Positions 46,039 to 55,449 of a DNA stretch of 58,480 bases are shown one piece after another (the first letter of the stretch is position 1; every line of letters starts with the position of its first letter). Location of the stretch: NCBI GenBank assembly GCA_026416195.1, contig JAOAFQ010000093.1:1-58480 (forward strand). The letters are read 5' to 3'. The notes under the pieces were generated by a model. The model was not told the DNA's origin. It did not search any database and was given only the letters and a program-made list of their open reading frames with translations. The position numbers and the translations under genes are program-made. Source of the DNA: Candidatus Aminicenantota bacterium (lineage in GTDB: Bacteria; Acidobacteriota; Aminicenantia; Aminicenantales; CALLJL01).

Positions 46039-48114
46039 ATGAAAAAGAATACCAAAAATTCTTCCTCAATTCTTGAGCTTCTACGAATTGAGCCTTCAGC
46101 AAGATCGATTGATTATGTTCATCATAAAACCCAATTTCATCTTCATCATCTGCTGACCGAGCAAAGACATCCTCTCACTTGGAATCTGAGCCAAGTAATA
46201 AAAAAAGACACTGAACGGGGACTTCAACTTCTCTTTGAGGTCGATCAAGACATAGTTAAAAAATTGAAAGCTATAACTGAAAATGAGGCTGAAATTAATC
46301 ATTTGGAAGAAGCGGCTCGAACCATAGTTGAGACCCTTAAAAAAGGTAAAAAAATTTTCTTTTATGGCTGTGGCTCTACAGGTCGCCTAGCTAAATTTCT
46401 AGAAAGTAGCCTTTGGCGTCCTTTTTGGCGAAAATTGAAGAAATCCGGACGATGGAAATCTCTTTTTTCCCACCTACCCCCCCAAATTGAGGAACGAGTT
46501 ATTGGCGAAATGACCGGTGGGGATCGAGCTCTAATTAGTGCCCTTGAAGGTTTTGAAGATCTCGAGCTTATTGGTCGCCTGCAAGTGGCCGATAGGAAGG
46601 TGAGGAAAGGTGATGTAGTTTTTTGCATTACGGAGGGAGGAGAAACTTCTTCTGTCATCGGGGCAATGCTGGCTGCAGCCGAGATGTGGGAGCAAGATGA
46701 AACCAATTTGACCGAAGCCAGAAGGCATCTTTATTTTGTTTATAATAATCCCGATTATGTTCTGTTACCTCTGAATAGAAGCCGAAAAATCTTGGAAAAT
46801 CCGGCTATAACTAAAATCAATTTGGCCACCGGGCCTCAAGCTATTACTGGCTCAACCCGAATGCAGGCCACAACCATTGAAACTTTCGTCCTGGGCCTTA
46901 TTCTCGAAAAGGCCATTTTTAACTTTCTGGCTCTTCACCTCGATAAATCTAGATTAACCCAGCTTGGCTTCAAGGAAGAAGTAACTCTTGAAAAAGAACT
47001 TCAGTCCTTCGCTCATATTGTGGGTTCTCTTATTTCTCATTGCCAAGAAATCGCCTCATTAACCGAGCTCGAGGCTAAAACTTATCAAAATGGCAAAAAG
47101 ACCACTTATTTCGCCAAGAAAGCTTTGCTTACAGTTTTTATTGATGGAGCAGAAAGAAGTCCTACCTTCCATCTTCCCCCTCTCGATCCAATAACTTCGA
47201 ATAGACGACACTGTCTTTTCCAAGTTTGGACTGAGGCTAAGGATCATCTTGAGGCTTGGCGACGTCTTCTGGGTCGAAATTTCAAGGGGCTTAGTTTGAA
47301 TTTTTATCAACCGCTTCTCGCTGAAAAGGTTGAGGATCCTTTTCTGAAAGAGGTGGCTCTGCAAAGTCTTTTAAAAGCGGGCGATGAACAAGGAAATCTC
47401 TACGATTTTTCCTTCTCTTCAAAAAATATTCAAAAGCGTTCTCCTCGTCGCGGCGATCTCGGCCTAATGGTTGGCTTTGATGATGAAATTAAAGAGTTAG
47501 TCAAAGAAAATTCTAGCTGGCAAGCCTTGGCTGACCTCCTCCGTACTAAGAAAGCTCCTCTTGGTTTAATTTTTACCAGCCTTGAACCTAAAAAAGAATT
47601 TCAAAAAAGAATTAAAGCTAGCAAACTTTTAAATCGAGCCACGTCCATTTATATCCCTTTATCTTTCTCTCAAGACCCTTTAGGCTTAAGACAACAGCTT
47701 AGTTTAAAAATGCTTCTAAATGCTCACTCAACAGCGGTTATGGCTCGCCTTGGTCGGGTCGTGGGTAACACGATGACCACTGTTAATCCGAGCAATCTGA
47801 AGCTAATTGGCCGAGCTACCCATCTAATTCTAAGCCTGGTTAACGATACCCTAAACTCAGCTGAATGGACCCAAAAATACGGACCAACTGCGCCTCTAAC
47901 TTATGCTGAGGCTAATGCCCTCCTTTTCGACTGTCTTGAAAATCAAGAATGTCGGCAGAGTGACAGAAGTGAAGTCGAGTTAAGCATTGTTCGGGCCTTA
48001 GAGTCTCTAAGACTAAAAAAATTTATTTCTTGGGGAAAAGCTATCCAACTTGTTGAAGATCAAGGGTTGGAAACCTATCTTTGTCGCTTTAACCCTCGAC
48101 TGCGCTCCTCTTAG
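46039..48114 (+). CDS. Double-SIS-domain protein of the GKRP / MurNAc-6-phosphate etherase family
   Basis: About 691 residues. The N-terminal SIS domain has FFYGCGSTGRLAKFLES, EMTGGDRALISALEGFEDLE and CITEGGETSSVIGAML, followed by the MurQ-type block TGPQAITGSTRMQATTIETFVLG. The C-terminal half contains a second sugar-phosphate-binding region ending LKMLLNAHSTAVMARLGRVVGNTMTTVNPSNLKL, also a MurQ/GKRP hallmark. MurQ is about 300 residues, so this two-SIS form is closer to glucokinase regulatory protein (about 625). Expected ligand: a sugar phosphate. ATG 46039 is preferred, 11 nt after AAGGAGG; a GTG at 46027 overlaps that site. Confidence 0.8.
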   Translation: MKKNTKNSSSILELLRIEPSARSIDYVHHKTQFHLHHLLTEQRHPLTWNLSQVIKKDTERGLQLLFEVDQDIVKKLKAITENEAEINHLEEAARTIVETLKKGKKIFFYGCGSTGRLAKFLESSLWRPFWRKLKKSGRWKSLFSHLPPQIEERVIGEMTGGDRALISALEGFEDLELIGRLQVADRKVRKGDVVFCITEGGETSSVIGAMLAAAEMWEQDETNLTEARRHLYFVYNNPDYVLLPLNRSRKILENPAITKINLATGPQAITGSTRMQATTIETFVLGLILEKAIFNFLALHLDKSRLTQLGFKEEVTLEKELQSFAHIVGSLISHCQEIASLTELEAKTYQNGKKTTYFAKKALLTVFIDGAERSPTFHLPPLDPITSNRRHCLFQVWTEAKDHLEAWRRLLGRNFKGLSLNFYQPLLAEKVEDPFLKEVALQSLLKAGDEQGNLYDFSFSSKNIQKRSPRRGDLGLMVGFDDEIKELVKENSSWQALADLLRTKKAPLGLIFTSLEPKKEFQKRIKASKLLNRATSIYIPLSFSQDPLGLRQQLSLKMLLNAHSTAVMARLGRVVGNTMTTVNPSNLKLIGRATHLILSLVNDTLNSAEWTQKYGPTAPLTYAEANALLFDCLENQECRQSDRSEVELSIVRALESLRLKKFISWGKAIQLVEDQGLETYLCRFNPRLRSS

Positions 48115-48122
48115 AGTAAATT

Positions 48123-49877
48123 TTACCCGCGGAAATAAAGATAAGCCCATACAATGGCTGAAAGAAGAATAAGAGAAGCAATGACATCGCCAGTGCCCCA
48201 GCTAGCTCGCGATCGCTTCTTGTCTTCAATAGTCCTGGTTCCATAAGTTAGGCCTTGAATCTTCTCATAATCAGGTGGCGCAGTTAAATAGCTAACAACA
48301 ATCATAACTAAAATACAGATAATAAAAATGAAAATACTGTAATATTGAAAGTAAATATTATTGATTATCCACCAAAAAGAGCCTTCGGGATAAGAAAAAC
48401 CTTTGATTAATTTAACTGGCGTATCTACCGCCAACCGAAAAATTCCTAAGATAAAGCCAGTAATTAAAGCAGCTAAACAACCCTTGCCATTAAGACGCTT
48501 CATAAAAACTCCCAGAAAGAAAACCACGAAAATCGGTGGGGCCAAATAAGCTTGAACTCCTTGAAGATAATCATAAAGCCCTTTACCCCCTCGAATGACC
48601 GGAATCCAAGCAAGCCCGATCAAAACCATGACCGTAGTCGCCAAGCGACCAACCCAAACAAGTTGCTGCTGGCTTGCTTTTGGGTTGATTTTGGTATAAA
48701 AATCCATGGTAAAAAGAGTTGAGCTAGCGTTAAAAACGCCTGAAAGAGAACTCATCAAAGCAGCTAGCAAGCCAGCGACAACAATACCACGAACTCCAAC
48801 AGGAAGAACATGAGCCACAAGAAGAGGAAAGGCCTTTTGAGCATTATCCCTAATCAACTCGCCCGCTGGACCAAAAAATTCCTGCTGGAAAGCTAAAATT
48901 TTGCCACTTTTAGCTAAGGCGAAAGCAATTATTCCAGGAATAATGAATATAAACACAGGGGACAGTTTGAAAAAGGAAGCGGTAATGGCGCCACGCCTGG
49001 CTTCCCGCTCATCTTTGGCCCCGAGAGCTCGCTGAACAATGTATTGATCAGTACACCAATACCAGAGACCAACAACTGGCGCACAAAAAAGCATTCCTAG
49101 CCAAGGATAGTTGTCGTTAAAATACCAAGCCATTCGACCAGCCTCTTTAACAGGCTCCCATGTGCTTTTAACTCCCTCAGGAACAAGAGGCTTCCATAAA
49201 TTAAACATTTCTGAACCGGCTATTGACCTTAATTCGCTCCAACCACCAAGAGCTTTAAGGCCAAAAATAGTTACTAAGACCCCACCTAAGATAAGAATTA
49301 TAGTCTGGACTGCTTCCGTATAGGCTACAGCCCTTAAGCCACCCAAAATGGTATAAATTCCAGTTATAACAATGACAAGAATAGACCCAATCCAAAAGCT
49401 ATCAAGACCAAGAAAATGAATGTCAGGTAGAAGAACGCTGAAAACCACACCGCCAGCAAAAATGCCGACCGCTATTTTGGTCAGAATGTAAGCCACTAGA
49501 GAAATAACTGAAAGAAAAGTTCTGGACTCAGGGGAAAAACGTTTTTCGAGAAATTCAGGCATCGTAAAAACTTTAGCTCTCATATAAAAAGGGACCATTA
49601 CCCAAGCTAAAACAAGTAGACACCAAGCATGAAGCTCATAATGGGCCATAGCCACCCCATCTGTGGCGCCAGAACCAGCTAATCCTACAAGGTGCTCAGA
49701 GCCGATGTTTGAAGAAAAAATGGAGGCTCCGACAATGAACCAGCCAAGATGACGACCAGCCAAAAAATAATCAGTTGAAGTTTTCTGGCCTTGTTTTATC
49801 GCTAGCCAAGCAAGAAAAGCAATAAGAAGAAAATATAAACCCACTATGATCCAATCAATAGTGTATAAGGCACCCAT
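48123..49877 (-). CDS. Sodium:solute symporter (SGLT-type, SSS family)
   Basis: A 584-residue transporter with about 14 membrane helices. DYFLAGRHLGWFIVGASIFSSNIGSEHLVGLAGSG is the SGLT signature near the N-terminus, and GLRAVAYTEAVQTIILILGG follows. The family couples Na+ entry to sugar, inositol or sialic acid uptake; the SSNIGSEHLVGLAG version is typical of sugar/inositol members. Converges with the SIS gene, ends only 8 bp apart. AAAGGAA precedes the ATG. Confidence 0.93.
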   Translation of the reverse strand: MGALYTIDWIIVGLYFLLIAFLAWLAIKQGQKTSTDYFLAGRHLGWFIVGASIFSSNIGSEHLVGLAGSGATDGVAMAHYELHAWCLLVLAWVMVPFYMRAKVFTMPEFLEKRFSPESRTFLSVISLVAYILTKIAVGIFAGGVVFSVLLPDIHFLGLDSFWIGSILVIVITGIYTILGGLRAVAYTEAVQTIILILGGVLVTIFGLKALGGWSELRSIAGSEMFNLWKPLVPEGVKSTWEPVKEAGRMAWYFNDNYPWLGMLFCAPVVGLWYWCTDQYIVQRALGAKDEREARRGAITASFFKLSPVFIFIIPGIIAFALAKSGKILAFQQEFFGPAGELIRDNAQKAFPLLVAHVLPVGVRGIVVAGLLAALMSSLSGVFNASSTLFTMDFYTKINPKASQQQLVWVGRLATTVMVLIGLAWIPVIRGGKGLYDYLQGVQAYLAPPIFVVFFLGVFMKRLNGKGCLAALITGFILGIFRLAVDTPVKLIKGFSYPEGSFWWIINNIYFQYYSIFIFIICILVMIVVSYLTAPPDYEKIQGLTYGTRTIEDKKRSRASWGTGDVIASLILLSAIVWAYLYFRG

Positions 49878-50127
49878 TTTTCTTTCCTTTTTTTAAATTA
49901 GGAATTAAATTATCAAAGGAGTTTGCCTTTTTTCAAGAATCTTCTTTTATTTTATTTGAATTAAGATAAATTAGTCAGGAAACCATTTAATTATTTATTC
50001 CTAAAATAATTTTAATTCATGACAAATAAAAACCTACTTCCAGGAATTAAAAATTAGCGAGTCAATCCTGATGAAAAATTGAAAACCGGTTGCTCTAAAT
50101 AATTTGTTCCAATAGAATGAAGAATCA

Positions 50128-51663
50128 ATGATTGGCTTTACCTGGATAGATCTTTTCATTGTCTTTGCCTATCTTGTCGGAGTGGCCGCGGCTGGATTAT
50201 ATTTAGCGGGAAAACAAAAATCCTCATATGATTATTTTCTAGGAGCTTATGATGTTCCTTGGCTGGCCGTTTTATTTTCCATCGTGGCCACTGAAACTAG
50301 TGCCTTAACGGTAATCAGTGTACCTGCTATTGCTTACACTGGTAATCTCTCTTTTCTTCAAATCACTTTGGGCTATTTTCTTGGGAGGGTTGTGGTCGCT
50401 CTTTTTTTCCTCCCTCAGTATTTTCAGCATAATCTTGAAACAGCGTACTCCTTTATCGGTCAGCGATTTGGGCAATGGCTTCGTCAAGCTTCTAGCTTGA
50501 CTTTCATGATAACCCGACTTTTGGCCGATGGCGTTCGAGTGTTTGCTTGTGCTATCCCTGTGGCCATGATCATTCAATTCTTGGGATTTAAGGCTTCACC
50601 TCTCATTATTTACGCCCTTTCCATTACAGTTGTCTCCCTTGTTACCTTGATTTACACCTATTTAGGAGGAATAAGGGCGGTTATCTGGACAGATACTCTT
50701 CAGCTTGGCCTATACCTCGGTGGGGCTATATTAGCCTTGGTCTTAATTCTCTCTCGTCTTCCTCAAGGACTTATCCCGGCTCTCGTCTTTCTAAAAGAAA
50801 AGAAAAAATTTAGCTTGTTCTCTTCTGGCCTCTCTCTCTCCTTGAAGGAATTTCTCGCTGAGCCTTATACCTTTCTTGTGGCCGTTATCGGCGGCGCCTT
50901 TTTCTCCATCGCTTCTCATGGAACCGATCAACTGATTGTTCAACGACTGCTGGCGACCAAAAAGCTGGCCTCAAGCCAAAAAGCTCTTATCGGTAGTGGT
51001 CTCTTTATTATTGGCCAATTTGCTTTGTTTCTTGGAGTTGGTCTTTTTCTTTTTGCTTTTTACCAAGGCCAACCACCGAGTGAGCTTGGTTTGGCCACCT
51101 CTGACGAAGTTTTCATTAAATTTGTGGTTGAGGAAATGCCTCCCGGTGCCTCTGGTCTCATTATTGCCTCTATCCTTGCAGCGGCCATGAGCACCCTAGC
51201 TTCAGCCATCAATTCTTTAGCTTCGTCCACTTTTTTCGATCTCAAGCTTTTCACTTTAAAGAAACAAGGCCAATGGGAAGCGTCAGGCCTACGGCTCTCT
51301 CGCCTCTTTTCCCTTTTCTGGGGAATTACTATTTTTTTAGCCGCTCTTTTTTTTGCTCATCTTCAGCTTAATTCGCCTGGAAAAAGGCCTGCCGTCATTG
51401 AGCTTGGGTTGGGAATTGCCTCTTACACCTATGGTGGCCTACTTGGTCTTTTCCTGCTCGGTCTTTTGTGTCGGAAAGCTGGCCAAAAAGAAGCCCTTTA
51501 TGGTTTCTTCACGGCTCTTGTAACCTTGCTTTTTCTCGTAAAGGGGCCAATTCAAACTCTGCTTCCAGGCGAAGGGCTGGCTTTAGCTTGGCCTTTATAT
51601 GTGGTTGTCGGCTCAGCTATTGTGGTTATTGTTGGAGGATTCGCTTCTTTCTTTAGGAAGTAA
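50128..51663 (+). CDS. Sodium:solute symporter (SSS family), second copy
   Basis: A 511-residue transporter with about 13 helices: SYDYFLGAYDVPWLAVLFSIVATETSALTVISVPAIAY, YLGGIRAVIWTDTLQLGLYL and the HGTDQLIVQRLLATK segment. It is only distantly similar to the symporter at 48123-49877, so it is not a recent duplicate. Divergently placed from it across 250 bp. Substrate unknown; the neighbouring SIS gene hints at a sugar or amino sugar. Confidence 0.93.
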   Translation: MIGFTWIDLFIVFAYLVGVAAAGLYLAGKQKSSYDYFLGAYDVPWLAVLFSIVATETSALTVISVPAIAYTGNLSFLQITLGYFLGRVVVALFFLPQYFQHNLETAYSFIGQRFGQWLRQASSLTFMITRLLADGVRVFACAIPVAMIIQFLGFKASPLIIYALSITVVSLVTLIYTYLGGIRAVIWTDTLQLGLYLGGAILALVLILSRLPQGLIPALVFLKEKKKFSLFSSGLSLSLKEFLAEPYTFLVAVIGGAFFSIASHGTDQLIVQRLLATKKLASSQKALIGSGLFIIGQFALFLGVGLFLFAFYQGQPPSELGLATSDEVFIKFVVEEMPPGASGLIIASILAAAMSTLASAINSLASSTFFDLKLFTLKKQGQWEASGLRLSRLFSLFWGITIFLAALFFAHLQLNSPGKRPAVIELGLGIASYTYGGLLGLFLLGLLCRKAGQKEALYGFFTALVTLLFLVKGPIQTLLPGEGLALAWPLYVVVGSAIVVIVGGFASFFRK

Positions 51664-51718
51664 TGACCTTATAATTAATTGTTTTTTCTTTAAGTAAGTA
51701 ACCGTTCGAAACGAATCT

Positions 51719-52645
51719 CTACTTACGGCCCGTCAATTTATAGCCAAGCCTTTTTAAATAGACAGGATTATTCCGCCAGTTCTTAAGTACTTTAACCCGC
51801 AAATCGAGATAAATTTTACGACCGCTCATGGCTTCAATTTCCCGACGGGCACTTATTCCTATCTTCTTGATCATTTGGCCACCTTCGCCAATGACAATGG
51901 CTTTTTGAGACTCCTTTTCGACAAAAATAGTTGCCGCCACATAGGCCCCAATCTCACCTCTTTCTTTATATTCATCGATGCGGACAGCAACTGCATGAGG
52001 AACTTCTTGATGAACATGATGTAAAACAGCCTCTCTGATTAAATCAGCGGCAATATCTCTTTCATAAAGATCAGTCAGTTGGTCTTCAGGAAATTCGGGT
52101 GGCCGAAAAGGCAGCAAAGACACAATTGCCTGAAGTAGCTCCTCTCGTCCGTCGCCTCTAGTGGCGGAGAGAGGGATAAGCCTAGCTTCAGGGAAAAGCT
52201 TAGCGAAGATTAACTTCATTTTCTCCAAGGTTTCGGTTGAAATTAAATCGACTTTGTTTAAAGCCATAATAGTAGCTGGAAGTGGCTTCAATGAATGGAG
52301 AAAATCCGCCACTTTCCGATCTTCCTCATCAGGGGGGGAAGAAATATCCACAAGCCAAAGAATGACATCGACACCTTCACAAGAGGCTTCGGCTTCTTGA
52401 TTAAGGAATTCACCAAGTTTGTGTCGCGGGATATGAAGACCGGGCGTATCAATAAAGATAATTTGATACTCATCGCTGGTTAAAATACCTAATTGGCGAT
52501 GTCGAGTCGTTTGGGGTTTAGGCGAAACAGGGGCTATTTTTTGGCCAACCAAACTATTAATCAAGGTCGATTTGCCAACGTTGGGCTTACCGACAACGGC
52601 GACAAAACCGCATCGAAATTCAGGGTCTAATCTTCGCTCGTTCAA
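51719..52645 (-). CDS. era: Era GTPase
   Basis: A 308-residue GTPase that binds 16S rRNA during 30S assembly. G1 GKPNVGKST, G3 DTPGLHIPRH, G4 ALNKVDLI and G5 LSATRGDG, then a C-terminal KH domain (VIGEGGQMIKKIGISARREIE) and LDLRVKVLKNWR. No ATG or GTG precedes G1 in frame; the start is the TTG at 52645 (MNERRLDPEF), without a clear ribosome site. Confidence 0.96.
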   Translation of the reverse strand: MNERRLDPEFRCGFVAVVGKPNVGKSTLINSLVGQKIAPVSPKPQTTRHRQLGILTSDEYQIIFIDTPGLHIPRHKLGEFLNQEAEASCEGVDVILWLVDISSPPDEEDRKVADFLHSLKPLPATIMALNKVDLISTETLEKMKLIFAKLFPEARLIPLSATRGDGREELLQAIVSLLPFRPPEFPEDQLTDLYERDIAADLIREAVLHHVHQEVPHAVAVRIDEYKERGEIGAYVAATIFVEKESQKAIVIGEGGQMIKKIGISARREIEAMSGRKIYLDLRVKVLKNWRNNPVYLKRLGYKLTGRK

Positions 52646-52828
52646 TTTAGTTATTCTTATTAAAAATAAATTTTCCTTTCAAATTTAAATGATTCCTCAA
52701 ATTTAGTCAAAAAATTTAACCTATCAACCTCATTTTGTTTTATCTTATGATAATTTCTCATTTATCTTAATTTGACATGATGAAGAAAGACAATTTAAAA
52801 TTTAGTTAGTCCTGAGAGGAAAGTTATA

Positions 52829-53869
52829 TTGATTGAAAAACCCGCTTCTTCCCAATTAATTCCCCCACCAACAGCGGTTTCTTCAGCCTTTTCTTCGCCT
52901 AGAGATGATAGGCTTCTCTTTCGTCTTCATGAACCGGCTGAACGTTTGCTTTCTTTGGATTTCCTGAGAGGGGGAGCAATTTTTTTTATGGTTCTGCTTA
53001 ATGCTCTTTATTTTTATGAGGCTGTACCCAATTGGCTAAAACATGCTCCTGATGATGGTCTGACTTTGCCTGATTTAGGTGTCCCTATATTTCTTTTTGC
53101 TCTCGGTGTTTCCTATCGTATCTCTCTCGAAAAATGGTTAGAAAAGGCTGGCCGAAAAAAAACTATCTTTCATTATATTCTTCGCTATTTGGTTCTTTGG
53201 ACTTTCGGCTTTTTTGGCGAATTAATGGTCTTTGGGCATTTTACTTGGGGAGTTTTAGCCACGATTGGCGCAGTTGGTCTCTATTGCTTACCCCTTCTCT
53301 TTTTACCTTCTTTTGCCCGCCTAGTCATATCTTTGCTTCTTCTTCTCGCTTATCAAGGAGCCATTCTTTCTGGTGTGCCCATCTATTTCATCCAAGATGG
53401 CTTAGGTGGACCATTGGCCACTTTTGCTTGGGGCTTTGTAGTTATTGTAGCCGCCAGCTGTGGCGCCTGGATGAAAGAAAGACTTATTCAAAAAAAAATG
53501 ATTTCCTCTTTCCTCGCTGGCCTAATCCTTACCCTGGTTGGGTTTCTTCTTTCCTATCAGATTCCTTTTAATAAACACAAAGTCTCCCTTTCTTATATTA
53601 TTTTTACCACGGGGTTAAGCTTAATTATCTTTCTAGCTTCTTTCATTTTAATAGATGTTTGGAAAGTAAAAGAGCCGGTTTTCATCATTTTAGGAAAAAA
53701 TCCTCTACTTATTTATATGCTAAGCGGTATACTAACCTTAAGCTTTAATAATATTACTCCTCCAGATGCTTCTTTAACCACTCTTTTACTTGGAAGCTTT
53801 ATTATCCTTTTAATCAATTATTTTATTGCTTCGCTCTTAGCTCGTTGGAAAATTTCCCTTCGAGTTTAA
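52829..53869 (+). CDS. HGSNAT-like membrane acyltransferase (DUF1624/DUF5009 family)
   Basis: A 346-residue polytopic protein with about ten helices. SLDFLRGGAIFFMVLLN and ALGVSYRISLEKWL are the start of heparan-alpha-glucosaminide N-acetyltransferase-like proteins, and LGKNPLLIYMLSGIL is the conserved end segment. Members move acetyl groups across membranes onto amino sugars or are uncharacterised. TTG 52829 is used; GAGAGGA lies eight bases upstream and no ATG occurs before the first helix. Confidence 0.82.
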   Translation: MIEKPASSQLIPPPTAVSSAFSSPRDDRLLFRLHEPAERLLSLDFLRGGAIFFMVLLNALYFYEAVPNWLKHAPDDGLTLPDLGVPIFLFALGVSYRISLEKWLEKAGRKKTIFHYILRYLVLWTFGFFGELMVFGHFTWGVLATIGAVGLYCLPLLFLPSFARLVISLLLLLAYQGAILSGVPIYFIQDGLGGPLATFAWGFVVIVAASCGAWMKERLIQKKMISSFLAGLILTLVGFLLSYQIPFNKHKVSLSYIIFTTGLSLIIFLASFILIDVWKVKEPVFIILGKNPLLIYMLSGILTLSFNNITPPDASLTTLLLGSFIILLINYFIASLLARWKISLRV

Positions 53870-54079
53870 GGCCGAAAGCTTGAATATAATCAATTTGCCT
53901 AAAATTTTGACTAATTGATTTTAAAATGGATTGAGATTGAGACTCGCCCTAGGAAAAAAAATAAGTAAAAAGGATTGGACTTTAAATTAAAGAGGTGGAA
54001 ATCATTAAAAAAAAAGGAAAAAATATTAAAGGCTTGAATTTAATTCAAAAATAAACTTATATTTAAGATTCGACAAAGC

Positions 54080-54802
54080 ATGGAAATAAAATATTCAGTT
54101 ATTCTGCCTACCTATAATGAAAAAAATAATATTGGACGTCTAATCGACGAGATCTACACCCAGCTTGGCTTAGAGACTGAAGTTATTGTCGTTGATGATA
54201 ATTCTCCTGATGGTACATGGCAAAAGGTGGAAGAAATTAGTTGTTTTTATCCAGGTCTTAAACTCATTCGCCGAATGAAAGATCATGGTTTAGTCGCTTC
54301 TCTCAGAGAAGGCATTGAAAAAGCTAAGGGCGAAATAATTATTTGGCTCGATGCCGATGGGTCGATGCCAGCCACCAAAATACCTGAACTTATTCAAGGT
54401 TTGTCCCAAGGCTATGATCTGGTCGCTGGTAGTCGCTTCGTTCCTGGCGGTGGAGTTGAATTGATAACAGGCAGCGCTGACTCGATGACCGGTTTCTTTT
54501 TGAGCTTTTTACTCAATCGATGGTGCGAGTTTCTTTTGGGCCGTTGGTTTCATGACTATACTAGTGGCTTTGTGGCCATTAAAAAAGATGTTCTAAAAAA
54601 TTTACCTCTTCGGGGTGATTATGGCGAATATTTTATAGCTTTAGTCTATGAAGCTCACCGCCAAGGTTATCGTCTCCTCGAGATTCCTTACATTAATCGA
54701 CCCCGCTGGGAGGGACAATCAAAAACCGGCCTTAATCTTTTTGACTATTTAAAACGAGGCTGGAAATACTTTTGGTTGACTTTAAAATTAAGATTCCTAT
54801 AA
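54080..54802 (+). CDS. GT2 family glycosyltransferase (dolichol-phosphate mannosyltransferase-like)
   Basis: A 240-residue GT-A enzyme. YSVILPTYNEKNNIGRLIDEI, VIVVDDNSPDGTW, then WLDADGSMPATKIPEL with the metal-binding DAD, and GSRFVPGGGVE. No membrane helix after the catalytic domain, so it is the short soluble DPM1-like type that charges a polyprenyl phosphate with a sugar. First gene of the glycan cluster running to the window end. Confidence 0.92.
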   Translation: MEIKYSVILPTYNEKNNIGRLIDEIYTQLGLETEVIVVDDNSPDGTWQKVEEISCFYPGLKLIRRMKDHGLVASLREGIEKAKGEIIIWLDADGSMPATKIPELIQGLSQGYDLVAGSRFVPGGGVELITGSADSMTGFFLSFLLNRWCEFLLGRWFHDYTSGFVAIKKDVLKNLPLRGDYGEYFIALVYEAHRQGYRLLEIPYINRPRWEGQSKTGLNLFDYLKRGWKYFWLTLKLRFL

Positions 54803-54820
54803 TAATAAAGTTTATTCATT

Positions 54821-55228
54821 ATGGCTAGCCATCAATTTGAAAAAATAACTGCTGGTGAAGAAGTTTTAGCCATAATAGTTCGCCATAACTTTGATTCACC
54901 AGGGCCAAATTTTTTCACCCCCCCAGAATGGCCTCAGCAACTCGGCTTATTAATCTATGGCAAAGGGAAAAAAATCTCCCCTCATAAACATAAATCTCTA
55001 AAAAGAGAAACCGATACCTTTACTGAAGTTTTGGTCCTTCTTAGAGGGCGATTGAAAATTGATCTTTTTGATTCCAAAAATAATTTAATCCAATCGGTTA
55101 TTCTGGAACCAGGTGAAGCGATTCTTTTTGCCTCAGGCGGACATGCTCTAGAAATTTTAGAAGATGCTAAAATTCTAGAGGTTAAGCAAGGTCCATATAT
55201 CGGCCAAGAAGAAAAAGAATTTTTTTAA
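54821..55228 (+). CDS. Cupin-fold protein
   Basis: A 135-residue single cupin: KKISPHKHKSLKRETDTFTEVLVLLRGRLKIDLFD (motif 1, histidines at the metal site and a glutamate) and EPGEAILFASGGHALEIL (motif 2). It starts 18 nt after the GT2 stop, in the same operon. Such cupins occur in sugar nucleotide/LPS gene groups, but no reaction can be assigned. Confidence 0.82.
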   Translation: MASHQFEKITAGEEVLAIIVRHNFDSPGPNFFTPPEWPQQLGLLIYGKGKKISPHKHKSLKRETDTFTEVLVLLRGRLKIDLFDSKNNLIQSVILEPGEAILFASGGHALEILEDAKILEVKQGPYIGQEEKEFF

Positions 55229-55449
55229 AGCCTCTTAATTTGAGAAGAAACTTTTATTTAATTAAAAGTAAAGAGAAAGATATCATTTTTAATCTTAGAG
55301 TTTAAAGACTGAATAATTCCTGGTTTTTCTTTTTAATAATATACTTTGAGAAGCTATTATTTGATAAAACTAAGGGGACTAAAGTAAAATATGGCAGTTC
55401 TAAAAGATATGGTTAATTAAAACATCCAAAGATAAAACTTGATCAAAAA

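Noticed and set aside
46039-48114. Plain N-acetylmuramic acid 6-phosphate etherase (MurQ)
   Set aside because: The protein is more than twice the MurQ length and has a second SIS-like half; GKRP-like is the safer call.
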